DNA of 64,000 nt from Saprospiraceae bacterium (GTDB lineage Bacteria > Bacteroidota > Bacteroidia > Chitinophagales > Saprospiraceae), in the NCBI GenBank assembly GCA_041392805.1, contig JAWKLJ010000001.1:4958501-5022500 (forward strand), written 5' to 3'. The notes below the pieces were generated by a model. It was not told the origin of the DNA and made no database searches. It saw only the letters and a program-made list of their open reading frames with translations. This document shows, one piece after another, positions 24,274 through 33,556 of this stretch; within the stretch, counting starts at the first letter, position 1, and each line of letters opens with the position of its first letter. The translations under genes and the position numbers were made by a program.

Positions 24274-27200
24274 ATGAAGAATATCATGAAAAACCAAACC
24301 TCCAAACAAGCGCTTAGCAGTTGGCGATGGCTGCTGCTGCTATTTCTCCTTTCCTTTTCCTGTAATGCAGGCGAAAAAAATGCTTCTCCTACCTTGGATG
24401 AGGTGGCCGCTACGGACGAAGTGGCTGCTTACATGAAAGCATTTGAAGGCCGAGGCGACCAGACGGACGATTCCCAACCTACTTCTCCTGACCAAGTGCT
24501 TAAAACATTTAATTATCCTGAAGATTTGGCGCTGGACTTGCTTGCGGCGGAACCCTTGGTACATCAACCTGTGGAACTAAATTTTGACCATCGGGGGCGC
24601 CTCTGGGTCGTACAATATGGCCAATATCCCTTCCCCGCTGGGCTCAAGGTCACAGGATACGATTACCACCTGCGGGCGCAATTTGATAAAGTGCCGCAGC
24701 CTCCTCCACAGGGGGTAAAAGGCGCTGATAAGATTACCTTACTGGAAGATACCGACCTGGATGGACGCTACGATAAAGCAACGGATGCCATTACAGGACT
24801 GAACATAGCAACCAGTGTATGCTGGGGAAGAGAGAAGATTTGGGTGCTCAATCCACCTTACTTACTCGCTTATCCCGATCCAGATGGTGATGGCTTTCCC
24901 AATGGTGAGCCATCTGTTCATTTAGAGGGGTTTGGGCTAGAAGATACTCATGCGGTAGCCAATAGCTTATGCTGGGGGCCTGACGGTTGGTTGTATGGCG
25001 CGCAAGGAAGTACCACTACGGCCAATATTAGCTCCTCCGTGACAAAAAATGTGCAATTTAACGGGCAGGGCATCTGGCGTTACCATCCGGAAACGGAAAT
25101 ATTCGAGTTATTTGCCGAGGGTGGAGGAAATACCTTTCACGTGGAGATGGATGATAAAGGTCGCATTTATTCTGGGCATAATGGTGGTGAAGCCCGGGGC
25201 CAATATTACAAACAAGGCGCCTACTACCCCAAAAATTGGGGAAAACACGGCGCACTTACCAATCCTTATAGTTTTGGTTTTCTTGACCACATGAAAATGG
25301 AAGGGGAAAACCTTCGGTTTACACATGCTTTCGTGCGTTACGGAGGGAATGGCCTGCCAGCACGCTATCACGACGCCTTGATTGGCATCAACCCGCTCCA
25401 CAACTTCTTGCAGGTCAGCCGTTTTGCTATAGAAGGCTCTACTTTTAAAACCATTGATACCGAAAGAATACTTTCTTCAAAAGACCATTGGTTTCGACCT
25501 GTTGATATCCAGGCGGGACCGGATGGAGGGATATATTTAGCAGATTGGTACGATAGTCGCCTTTCTCATATCGACCCGCGTGATACCTGGCACCGAGCTA
25601 GTGGCCGTATTTATCGACTCAAAAATAAAAATAGCACCTCCTACGTCGTACCTGATTTTAGCCAGCTAACCAATGCTGAATTGATCCAAATGTTGGCTCA
25701 TGAAAACAGATGGATGCGTCAGCAGGCCTTGCGCCAATTTGGAGACCGCAAAGATGCAAGTGTAATCCCCGAATTGAAAACTATCCTGCTAAAACAAGGT
25801 GGACAATTGGCTTTGGAAGCCCTTTGGGCCATCAACTTGAGTGGTGGTTTTGATGAGGCAGTGGCTGACATAGGCATTCATCATATTGATCCATTTGTCC
25901 GGGTGTGGGCCGTCCGCTTGTTAGGAGACCAGCATAAGGTATCGCCCGGTATGGCCAAAGAGATGGCTAAAATAGCGCAGGATGAAGGCCACCCAGAAGT
26001 CCGTGGTCAGCTGGCTTCTTCCGCTAAAAGATTAGCTGGCGTTATTGCGCTACCCATTATAAAGGCCTTAATCGACTCAGAGGAGAATACAAACGATCCG
26101 AATAATCCGCTTCTCTATTGGTGGGCCCTTGAAGCTAAGGCCGAAAGTGATCGTTTAGCAATTGGCGCCATGTTCAAAACAGCTACTTTTTGGGAAAACC
26201 CCATCGTTAAAGAAGTGTTGTTGGAACGATTGGGGCAACGCTATGTCATGGCTGGTGGAAAAGACAACCTCGAAATGGTATCACAATTATTAAAATATGC
26301 GCCTTCTGCTCAGGCTGCACGGCCCTTATTGACTGGCTTTACTGAAGGACTGAGGGGACAACAACTGTCTGATTTACCTCCTGGGCTCAATGCCCTTGTC
26401 AATCGCTACAAAGCGGAGCTAGGAGAAAACACGCTAAGTCTGGCCCTTAGACAAGGTGACGATCATGCCCTTGAAAAGGTGTTGATGCTGATCGCTGATC
26501 CAATGGCTGACCGGATCGAGAAACTGGAATATGTGCAGGTACTGGGAGATATCAATAAACCCCAGGCCGTTCCTGTATTATTAGGCGTAGTGGAACGAAA
26601 CCAAGCCTCGCCTGCACTACGGCAAGCGGCGTTGAATGCACTACAGCACTATTCCGGTTTGGAAATTGGAACAAAAGTGGCCAATTGGTATCCACATCAA
26701 TTGAGAGCCGACCCAGGGATGCGGAGGGCTGCTCTAGCGCTTTTAATTAGCCGGCCAGCATGGGCGCGGGAACTGCTCCATAAGATCAAAAACACAAGAG
26801 AAATCAGGACCGATGATATTTCTCTCGATCAGGTCCAACAATTATTGCTGTTGAATGATGAAGAGATGGTAAAAACCACGCGGCAATTGTGGCCAGATGT
26901 ACGCCCCTTAGCTTCAGCAGATAAGGCCTATGATATTCAGCGGTTTAAAACGATAATTAATACTCAAACTGGTGATATTGCTCGGGGACAGCTTTTATTT
27001 AACCAATCATGCGGTGCTTGTCACCGACTATTTGGTCAGGGTGGTACCATTGGTCCGGACCTCACGGGTTACGAAAGGAAGAACCTGGACTATTTGCTCT
27101 TGCACATTGTCGATCCCAATGCGGATATTCGGGAAGGATATCTTAATTATTTGCTTACGACTAAGGATGGGCGCTACCTGACAGGTACGATTACCGATCA

Positions 27201-27402
27201 GTCTGCCAAAACGGTCCGTTTTCGATCCATCTCAGGAGAAGAGACGGTTTGGCCTATGGATGAGATCGCAACATTAAAAGCGCAGGAGATATCCCTGATG
27301 CCAGAGCGACTATTGAATCGTTTGTCTGACCAGGAAATCAGCGATTTGTTTTCCTATTTAAGGGAAGGTGAAACTGTATTACAGAGAAGGATAAAACAGT
27401 AA
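24274..27402 (+). CDS. PVC-type haem-binding lipoprotein with beta-propeller and HEAT domains
   Basis: A lipobox-like LLSFSC (C30) marks a lipoprotein. Residues ~80-450 form a glucose-dehydrogenase-like propeller of the DUF7133 type (WVVQYGQYPFPAG, WGPDGWLYGAQG, IYLADWYDSRLSHIDP). HEAT-like helices follow (about 465-880). A c-type cytochrome domain then carries CGACH (C913, C916, H917) and ends in an EISDLFSYLRE helix. Such proteins are thought to oxidise sugars or other substrates in the periplasm, passing electrons to haem. It starts at ATG 24274, or at the ATG at 24286. It lies between two lipase paralogues, from which it is functionally distinct. Confidence 0.85.
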   Translation: MKNIMKNQTSKQALSSWRWLLLLFLLSFSCNAGEKNASPTLDEVAATDEVAAYMKAFEGRGDQTDDSQPTSPDQVLKTFNYPEDLALDLLAAEPLVHQPVELNFDHRGRLWVVQYGQYPFPAGLKVTGYDYHLRAQFDKVPQPPPQGVKGADKITLLEDTDLDGRYDKATDAITGLNIATSVCWGREKIWVLNPPYLLAYPDPDGDGFPNGEPSVHLEGFGLEDTHAVANSLCWGPDGWLYGAQGSTTTANISSSVTKNVQFNGQGIWRYHPETEIFELFAEGGGNTFHVEMDDKGRIYSGHNGGEARGQYYKQGAYYPKNWGKHGALTNPYSFGFLDHMKMEGENLRFTHAFVRYGGNGLPARYHDALIGINPLHNFLQVSRFAIEGSTFKTIDTERILSSKDHWFRPVDIQAGPDGGIYLADWYDSRLSHIDPRDTWHRASGRIYRLKNKNSTSYVVPDFSQLTNAELIQMLAHENRWMRQQALRQFGDRKDASVIPELKTILLKQGGQLALEALWAINLSGGFDEAVADIGIHHIDPFVRVWAVRLLGDQHKVSPGMAKEMAKIAQDEGHPEVRGQLASSAKRLAGVIALPIIKALIDSEENTNDPNNPLLYWWALEAKAESDRLAIGAMFKTATFWENPIVKEVLLERLGQRYVMAGGKDNLEMVSQLLKYAPSAQAARPLLTGFTEGLRGQQLSDLPPGLNALVNRYKAELGENTLSLALRQGDDHALEKVLMLIADPMADRIEKLEYVQVLGDINKPQAVPVLLGVVERNQASPALRQAALNALQHYSGLEIGTKVANWYPHQLRADPGMRRAALALLISRPAWARELLHKIKNTREIRTDDISLDQVQQLLLLNDEEMVKTTRQLWPDVRPLASADKAYDIQRFKTIINTQTGDIARGQLLFNQSCGACHRLFGQGGTIGPDLTGYERKNLDYLLLHIVDPNADIREGYLNYLLTTKDGRYLTGTITDQSAKTVRFRSISGEETVWPMDEIATLKAQEISLMPERLLNRLSDQEISDLFSYLREGETVLQRRIKQ

Positions 27403-28161
27403 ATCCTTGACAAAATGATTTGGTCGAAAATAGGACCAATTTTCCGAGTTATAAAGGAGCCGGTCTGCTATGATTTCCAGAACCGTCAGGTTGACGCCTA
27501 GGCCGAAATGGCTGCCGCGAACTTGAATGTTCTGATGGATATCATCTTCGTCTTCCAGGCACAAATGCCAAGGGACGATGCCGTCCTCTTTGGTGTATAC
27601 AGCGGTAGTTGGCACCGGCGCAGGTAAGGGAATATTTTCAAAAAGAACGGGGTCATTGTCCTTCACCCGTTTACCATTAGAAATGATATCGTAAATCCAT
27701 GCCACATTGTTTGGCTGGTGCACCCCTTTAAAAGGAGAGCCCAAAGTGACTACCTGTCGGATGAGTTCAGGCTTTTCTTTCGCAATTTGACGCGCAAAAA
27801 CCCCACCAAGGCTCCAGCCAATCAAACTGACGGGTTCCTGATGTTCCTCATAAATGGTTTCTAACTTATCTACAAGAAGATGCAGGAATTCAATTTTGGC
27901 GGTATTTCTACCCAAATCCCAACCATAGGCGGTATAACCTAAATCATCAATGAAGTTTCGCAATGGGCGTGTAGAGGTATCCGTTGACATGAATCCGGGC
28001 AAAACCAAAACAGGATGCCCATCTCCCTGGTTCTTGGGAAAAAAAAATTTCCGATACGGAATGGAAAACCCCAACTCGGTAACAGCGCGCCCCGTTTCGG
28101 TTAGCAACCAAAATAAGGAAGGGCGCTCGACCACATTTGATTCCTTTTTAGACTTCCACAT
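27379..28161 (-). CDS. alpha/beta hydrolase (lipase/esterase-like), paralogue 2
   Basis: The triad residues are S117 (GWSLGG), D193 (YTKEDGIVPWH) and H218 (RGSHFGLG). The sequence follows paralogue 1 at 23294 throughout, including GDGHPVLVLPGFM and HQPNNVAW, with an N-terminal extension of about 10 residues. It has no signal peptide. Its 3' end overlaps the end of the convergent cytochrome gene by 24 bp. It is divergent from the acyltransferase fusion gene at 28431, sharing a 269-bp upstream region. Confidence 0.8.
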   Translation of the reverse strand: MWKSKKESNVVERPSLFWLLTETGRAVTELGFSIPYRKFFFPKNQGDGHPVLVLPGFMSTDTSTRPLRNFIDDLGYTAYGWDLGRNTAKIEFLHLLVDKLETIYEEHQEPVSLIGWSLGGVFARQIAKEKPELIRQVVTLGSPFKGVHQPNNVAWIYDIISNGKRVKDNDPVLFENIPLPAPVPTTAVYTKEDGIVPWHLCLEDEDDIHQNIQVRGSHFGLGVNLTVLEIIADRLLYNSENWSYFRPNHFVKDLLFYPSL

Positions 28162-28430
28162 AATTTAGTTTTTGTGAATGGAAATGCAAATCATTATTGG
28201 GATTTTTGCTAATTTAACAATGTTCGTTTATTCTTTACGTTTTTTGTAAAATATAGTTTGTTTTTTCAAGTGTTTCTTAATAAATAAGACAATAATTGGG
28301 CCAATTTGTTCAATTCCAGCCTAACATCCCAAACGACCTGGTTAGGTTTCCGAAGGACAAGCGGAAGTCAACTTATCTTTTTAGGTATTATTTCCTATCT
28401 TGGTATCCCAGCCAATAAAGTAGTCAACAA

Positions 28431-31400
28431 TTGTTTATGGAAGGTATTATAAACGATCCTATTTTTTTAAAGAAATTGATAACGATTGCTGAGCAATTGG
28501 GCCGACCCTATGATCAGGTGCACAAGGAAGCAGCGGATTGTTTGAAAGAATTGGAGACGGTCCACCAACCCCTGGCCAATATCGTTGGGTTGCAGGTCTC
28601 TCAGTACATTTTATCCCGAGCATATAAAAAAACCATAGATGTCAATTCGTTGGAAATCAAAGAACTGACTAAGCTGGCTCGGCGTCACCCCATTGCCTTT
28701 GTGATGACGCATAAGACCTATCTGGATATGTTTGTACTAGCGGTGACTTTGGGTCGCCACGGCATTCCCTTTCCTTACACTTTTGCCGGGATAAACATGG
28801 ATTTTATGGGATTTGGGCATATCGCCCGGCAAAGTGGCGTTATTTTTATTCGGCGGTCCTTTAAAGATGATATTATTTACAAGGCCGCACTGCGACATTT
28901 TATTGCGGCTTTGGTCAAAGAAGGCTCACATTTCATGTGGGCGATTGAGGGTACGCGTTCGCGAACCGGGAAGCTGGTATGGCCCAAAGTGGGCATCCTG
29001 AAATATATCCGAGAAGCAGAGGAGGAATCGGCTAAAGAAGTGAAGTATGTCCCCGTTTCGATCGTGTATGATTTGATCCCTGATGTAAAGGAAATGACCC
29101 TTGAAGGCCGGGGAAAAAACAAAAGTCCTGAAAGCCTAAAGTGGTTTTTGGATTATGTTAGAAGGATGGATGGCAATTTTGGGAAGGTTTCGATTCGCTT
29201 TGGTGCGCCTGTGCAGGCCAATGCCGAAAACTCAGTAGAAATCATTGTCGATAAAAGACAGCCCAAGCCGGATACCATTCAGCTATCCACTTTTGCATTG
29301 GAATTAGTGCATAAAATTAATCAGATTACGCCTGTTACCACTGCTTCATTGATTTGTATCTCATTGCTTAGCAAGTTTTCCTTGAATAAAAAGACCATTG
29401 AAAATGACGTGGTGGATTTGATGCAGCTCATCGAAAGGTACAAACCGGATGCCCTGGTTGATCGAGGTAAACCTATTGGAGAAAGCGTTCAAAACGCTTT
29501 GAATCTTTTGGGAAGAGCCAAGTTGGTTTTGCAGCATGGCGAGGCCTTGGATGCGAAATACGTCCTGAACTCGGAACACCACTTGCAGGCCACTTATTAT
29601 GCCAACATGTCCGTCCATCACCTCTACCACCGGGCCTTCATCGAGTTGGCGCTTTTAAAATCAGCCGAAGCAAAGGCTGGTGAGCGTCAAGCCGCTTTTT
29701 GGACTGAAATCATGCACCTAAGGTCACTTTTTAAGTTTGAATTTTTTTATTCCCGAAAACTATTGTTTGCAGATGAGATCGAAACCAACCTGGCTCTTTT
29801 AGGAGAGGATGAGGTGGCCTTAATTGAATCTTCGAAATCGCATAAGCTGGCTTTTTTTGAAAAGCAAGAGGTCATTCTTGCGCCAGTTGTGTTGTATACC
29901 TACGTCGAAGCTTATCGGGTGGTGGTTTACGCTTTACAACATTGGAAGCCTGATCGTGTGTTTGAAGAAAATGCCTTTATGGAGGAGTGTTTGTTTTTGA
30001 GTGAAGAAATGCATTGGCAGGGGCGTATTCAAAAGATCGGGGCTATTTCAAAGCCTTTTCTACAGAATGGGATCCGGTTGATGCAAAACTTGGGCCTTAT
30101 TCCTACACTTGAAGACCCTAAAACGCTTAAAATAAGCAGTTTACAGGATCAACTTGATGCCATTGCAGATCGGATCAGGCAGCTTCAGGGGATTATTTTG
30201 GCTAAGCCAGTCATGGAGTCGTCTATTGTTCCCATTGAGCGGGAGATTGTCCCCGGTTCCAAGACGGAAGCCATTACGCAAAATATCATGGCGGGGGAAT
30301 CTGGCCCACACATTGGTGCTTTTTTTGATCTGGACCGCACCCTAATCAAGAATTTTTCAGCCAAAGAATTTTTCCAAACACGATTATTGAGTGGTAAAAT
30401 CACGGCAAGAGAGCTTATCGCACAGTTTGCTGGCGTACTCGTTTATGCTACGGGTAATGGAAATTTTGCGGGCTTGGCTGCGGTAGGTGCTCAAGGGGTC
30501 AGAGGCATTGATGAACATGTTTTCATCGAAGTAGGAGAGGAGGTTTACCAAAAGCATTTGGCGGCTGAAATTTACCCCGAGTCGAGGGCCTTGGTAAAGG
30601 CACATTTAGCTAAGGGCCATACAGTAGCTATTATTTCTGCGGCCACTCCTTACCAAGTCAACCCGGTTGCAAGGGATTTGAATATCCCACACGTGATGTG
30701 TACCCGGATGGAGGTAGAAAAAGGAAAATTTACAGGCAATATCATAGAGCCCGCTTGTTGGGGAGAGGGAAAGGCCCATGCTGCCACTGCATTGGCAACG
30801 GAACACAAGCTGGATTTAGCCAAATGCTACTTTTATACGGATAGCGCAGCAGATGCCCCATTGCTGGAGATCGTAGGTTACCCACGGCCGATTAACCCCG
30901 ATACAAAATTGTCTGCTTTAGCCTTCAAGAATAACTGGCCTGTTTTCCGATTTAATGATGAGGCAAGGCCGGAAATGCTCAACTTTGTGCGTACCGGATT
31001 GGCGCTTGGTAGTTTGATTCCCGCGGTTATTTCCGGGCTGACCAAAGGCGCCTTTAATTTGTCGTGGCAAGATGGCGTGAATTCGTTGATGGCTTCTGTG
31101 GGTGACCTGGTGGTGTCAGCAGCGGGTATTGCCCTGGTGGTTAAGGGCGAACAGCACCTCTGGTCGAAGCGGCCGGCGGTTTTTATTTTCAATCACCAAA
31201 GCAGTGCTGATATTTTTATTGTCTCCAAACTGATCCGTAAAGATGCAACGGGTATCGCCAAGAAAGAACTCAAACTGATGCCCATTATTGGCCAGTTAAT
31301 GGTAGCCTCAGGGGTGATCTTCATAGATCGAAAAAACAGGGAAAGTGCTATTGAGGCTATGAAACCAGCTGTCGAAGCCCTTAAAACAGGGACCTCCATC

Positions 31401-31739
31401 ATTATTTTTCCGGAAGGCACCCGGAGCAAAGATTACAAATTAGGTGCTTTTAAAAAAGGCGCCTTCCACATGGCGATGGAAGCTGGTGTGCCAATTGTGC
31501 CAGTGGTGATTCGGAATGCGCATGATGCCATGCCTCGGGGTTCCAATGTGTTGCGATCGGTGGCCATTGAAGTGATCGCCTTTCCGCCGATACCTACAAA
31601 ACGCTGGAAAAAAGAAAACCTGGATGAACACATTAGCAAAATCCGTGGATTATACCTAAAAGAACTTGGCCAGGAAGACCCACATCCAGTAAAAACCAAT
31701 GGCCAATTGCCACAAAAATTTTCGGAGAAGGAAAAATAG
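28431..31739 (+). CDS. trifunctional fusion: PlsB-like acyltransferase, HAD phosphatase, PlsC-like acyltransferase
   Basis: The protein has three enzyme units in one 1102-residue chain. (1) The PlsB-like unit, about 60-480, has H94-x4-D99 (HKTYLD), GVIFIRRSF, EGTRSR (E173) and VPVSIVYD. (2) The HAD-IB phosphatase, about 625-850, has FFDLDRTLI (D633, D635), the serine of AIISAATP and YTDSAADAPLLE (D804, D808). (3) The PlsC-like unit, about 895-1090, has NHQSSAD (H922, D927), FPEGTRS (E995) and VPIVPVVI. It should turn glycerol-3-phosphate into lysophosphatidate and phosphatidate, and possibly diacylglycerol. In mycobacteria these units are separate neighbours (plsB2; HAD-PlsC, Rv2483c). The gpsA gene follows 10 bp later. 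Confidence 0.9.
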   Translation: MFMEGIINDPIFLKKLITIAEQLGRPYDQVHKEAADCLKELETVHQPLANIVGLQVSQYILSRAYKKTIDVNSLEIKELTKLARRHPIAFVMTHKTYLDMFVLAVTLGRHGIPFPYTFAGINMDFMGFGHIARQSGVIFIRRSFKDDIIYKAALRHFIAALVKEGSHFMWAIEGTRSRTGKLVWPKVGILKYIREAEEESAKEVKYVPVSIVYDLIPDVKEMTLEGRGKNKSPESLKWFLDYVRRMDGNFGKVSIRFGAPVQANAENSVEIIVDKRQPKPDTIQLSTFALELVHKINQITPVTTASLICISLLSKFSLNKKTIENDVVDLMQLIERYKPDALVDRGKPIGESVQNALNLLGRAKLVLQHGEALDAKYVLNSEHHLQATYYANMSVHHLYHRAFIELALLKSAEAKAGERQAAFWTEIMHLRSLFKFEFFYSRKLLFADEIETNLALLGEDEVALIESSKSHKLAFFEKQEVILAPVVLYTYVEAYRVVVYALQHWKPDRVFEENAFMEECLFLSEEMHWQGRIQKIGAISKPFLQNGIRLMQNLGLIPTLEDPKTLKISSLQDQLDAIADRIRQLQGIILAKPVMESSIVPIEREIVPGSKTEAITQNIMAGESGPHIGAFFDLDRTLIKNFSAKEFFQTRLLSGKITARELIAQFAGVLVYATGNGNFAGLAAVGAQGVRGIDEHVFIEVGEEVYQKHLAAEIYPESRALVKAHLAKGHTVAIISAATPYQVNPVARDLNIPHVMCTRMEVEKGKFTGNIIEPACWGEGKAHAATALATEHKLDLAKCYFYTDSAADAPLLEIVGYPRPINPDTKLSALAFKNNWPVFRFNDEARPEMLNFVRTGLALGSLIPAVISGLTKGAFNLSWQDGVNSLMASVGDLVVSAAGIALVVKGEQHLWSKRPAVFIFNHQSSADIFIVSKLIRKDATGIAKKELKLMPIIGQLMVASGVIFIDRKNRESAIEAMKPAVEALKTGTSIIIFPEGTRSKDYKLGAFKKGAFHMAMEAGVPIVPVVIRNAHDAMPRGSNVLRSVAIEVIAFPPIPTKRWKKENLDEHISKIRGLYLKELGQEDPHPVKTNGQLPQKFSEKEK

Positions 31740-31749
31740 AAAATCCCAT

Positions 31750-32751
31750 ATGAAATTACGCATCGCTTTGCTCGGTGGAGGATCCTGGGGAACCACCGTT
31801 GCTTCGCTCACCGCTCAAAATACGCCCACCACGTTGTGGGCCAAAAACACCGCTACCGTTGATGACATCAATAAATACCATCGGAATGAGCGGTATCTTC
31901 CCGGCGCTACATTGACGGAATCACTCAAAGCGACCCACTCCCTCAAAAAAGCAGTAGAAGCTGCCGATGTGATCGTAATGGGCGTCCCTTCTCAAAGTTT
32001 TAGGCATGTGCTGGAAGATGCTAAGCCTCATATTCGCCCCTGGGTGCCGATTATTAGCCTCGCTAAGGGCCTTGAACAAGGGACTCGGATGCGGATGACA
32101 GAGGTCATTGAAACGGTGATGCCTGGCCATCCGGCCGGCGTATTGACAGGGCCTAATTTGGCCAGAGAAATCATGGCCGGGCAGGCTGCCGCAAGCGTCA
32201 TTGCCATGGTGGATGATACCATTGCTCTTGCCTTGCAAAAGGTTTTTAGGACCGGCTTATTCAGGGTGTACACCAATGAGGATGTCATTGGCTGTGAATT
32301 GGGGGGCGCCTTGAAAAATGTAATTGCCATTGCGGTAGGAATGGGTGATGGTGCCGGGGCAGGAGACAATACCCGGGCAGCCGTCATCACGCGTGGATTG
32401 GCGGAATTGACGCGCCTGGGTGTCGCCATGGGCGGAAGTCCGCAGACCTTTGCTGGCCTAGCAGGAATGGGCGACCTCGTGGCTACCTGTATCAGTTCTC
32501 TAAGCCGCAATCGCCATGTCGGCTTTCAACTCGGAAGGGGCAGAACCCTGGAGGAGATCATCAATGAGATGTCGATGGTTGCCGAAGGCGTTAAAACCTG
32601 CACGGTTGTAATGGAGTTAGCCAAGCAGCTAAATATAGAAATGCCCATATCAAGGGAGGTCTATAATGTGGTGCATGAAGGGAATACGGTAAAAGATGCT
32701 TTCCGGGGGCTGCTTCGCCAGCGATCGGGGTCGGAGGCAGATCCGGGGTAG
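31750..32751 (+). CDS. gpsA: NAD(P)H-dependent glycerol-3-phosphate dehydrogenase
   Basis: The 333-residue enzyme reduces dihydroxyacetone phosphate to sn-glycerol-3-phosphate, the acceptor for the acyltransferase encoded just upstream. It has the Rossmann motif GGGSWGTT (9-16), GPNLAREI, the catalytic-region lysine K189 (GALKNVIAIAVG), NTRAAVITRGLAEL and the substrate-binding GMGDL...SRNRHVG region. I start it at ATG 31750; the longer frame from 31699 runs inside the previous gene and is not family-like. It lies 10 bp after the PlsB-HAD-PlsC gene, clearly in one operon. Confidence 0.95.
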   Translation: MKLRIALLGGGSWGTTVASLTAQNTPTTLWAKNTATVDDINKYHRNERYLPGATLTESLKATHSLKKAVEAADVIVMGVPSQSFRHVLEDAKPHIRPWVPIISLAKGLEQGTRMRMTEVIETVMPGHPAGVLTGPNLAREIMAGQAAASVIAMVDDTIALALQKVFRTGLFRVYTNEDVIGCELGGALKNVIAIAVGMGDGAGAGDNTRAAVITRGLAELTRLGVAMGGSPQTFAGLAGMGDLVATCISSLSRNRHVGFQLGRGRTLEEIINEMSMVAEGVKTCTVVMELAKQLNIEMPISREVYNVVHEGNTVKDAFRGLLRQRSGSEADPG

Positions 32752-32889
32752 GTTCTGCACCGTAGATATCAGCAGTTTCCTAAAGTACATCCCGGATAAA
32801 CTGCTTATCTCTGGCTAAAGCAGTGACCTTCACGCCATTTTCCTACCTTCATTGTATTCCTGCCTGCAGGAATTTTGATTGAAATTTTG

Positions 32890-32955
32890 ATTCTTTCAAC
32901 CTCCCATATTCGGCAACTTCGATAAGATGGTTCCCAATTTCATGGCTTTAGCCGA
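32890..32955 (-). pseudogene. duplicated 3' end of the WS/DGAT-SCP2 gene
   Basis: This 66-bp segment matches 33551-33616, the last codons and stop region of the adjacent acyltransferase gene, with only a few mismatches (for example GATAAGATGGTTCCC against GATAAAATCGTGCCC). It codes for the same last residues (AKAMKLG..LSKLPNMGG) and the stop. It is a partial duplication formed together with, or before, insertion of the repeat element between the copies. Confidence 0.75.
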
Positions 32956-33024
32956 AAAGAAATAGGATATGTGTTGGTCAATAGTTCAGATATTTGAAGA
33001 ACAAACGCCCTCTTAAAATGGGAC

Positions 33025-33454
33025 TTTGCCTTCGGCGACTTCTTTGTCTGATACAAAGAAGCAAAAATCAAGGCTGTATTCCTTTTTTTACGCTACGAGT
33101 CACCCCAAAATCCTAAACCACATAAACTCGCTGCAATTGTTAGGGTCCCATTCAAATCGTTTAGGATATTGAGCTGCTGCTTTTCAGGCTTGATTTTATT
33201 GAAGCTCAAACAGTATGTGGTTTTTAACGGATTTTGGGCTACCTCTCCGCTAAAAGGAATAATGCCTGCCTAGGCTTGGGCGACTTAGTTTTGCTAATTC
33301 TTCGGCTGAGAGGGTTTACCCAGTAGCCATCTCCCAGAGCAGGTTGGCGATGAAATACCCGGAGGGATTTATTTCCAAGCTGGGCTTGAGCCAGTGGCTC
33401 AAAAAGCCTTTTGCCTACTTTTGGGTAATGAAAAAGTAGGTCGCCAAAGGCAAA
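33025..33454. mobile_element. ~430-bp inverted-repeat element without coding capacity
   Basis: The left end TTTGCCTTCGGCGACTTCTTT (33025-33045) is matched in reverse complement by AAAGTAGGTCGCCAAAGGCAAA (33433-33454). A second inverted pair lies inside: AAAATCAAGGCTG near 33064 and CAGGCTTGATTTT near 33186. No open reading frame resembles a transposase. It is best seen as a MITE-like or other non-autonomous intergenic repeat. Exact borders are uncertain. Confidence 0.5.
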
Positions 33455-33556
33455 TCACCTGTTTAACTTCCCATCAAAGCTTTTGAAATATGCATCATTA
33501 GGTCTGTCAATCCAATTCTCTAACTTAAATGACCTTATATGGTCTAAGAAATTCTT

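Larger units (their letters stand above)
32752..33556. other. intergenic region with duplicated gene end and repeat element
   Basis: This is a non-coding stretch between convergent gpsA and WS/DGAT genes. It contains a possible gpsA terminator (GCAGTTT/AAACTGC, 32772-32804) and a 66-bp copy of the WS/DGAT gene end (32890-32955). A ~430-bp inverted-repeat element lies at 33025-33454. No intact gene was found. Confidence 0.6.

Noticed and set aside
31699..31749. Upstream start of GpsA at 31699
   Set aside because: It lies inside the fusion gene, and the Rossmann motif begins directly after ATG 31750.
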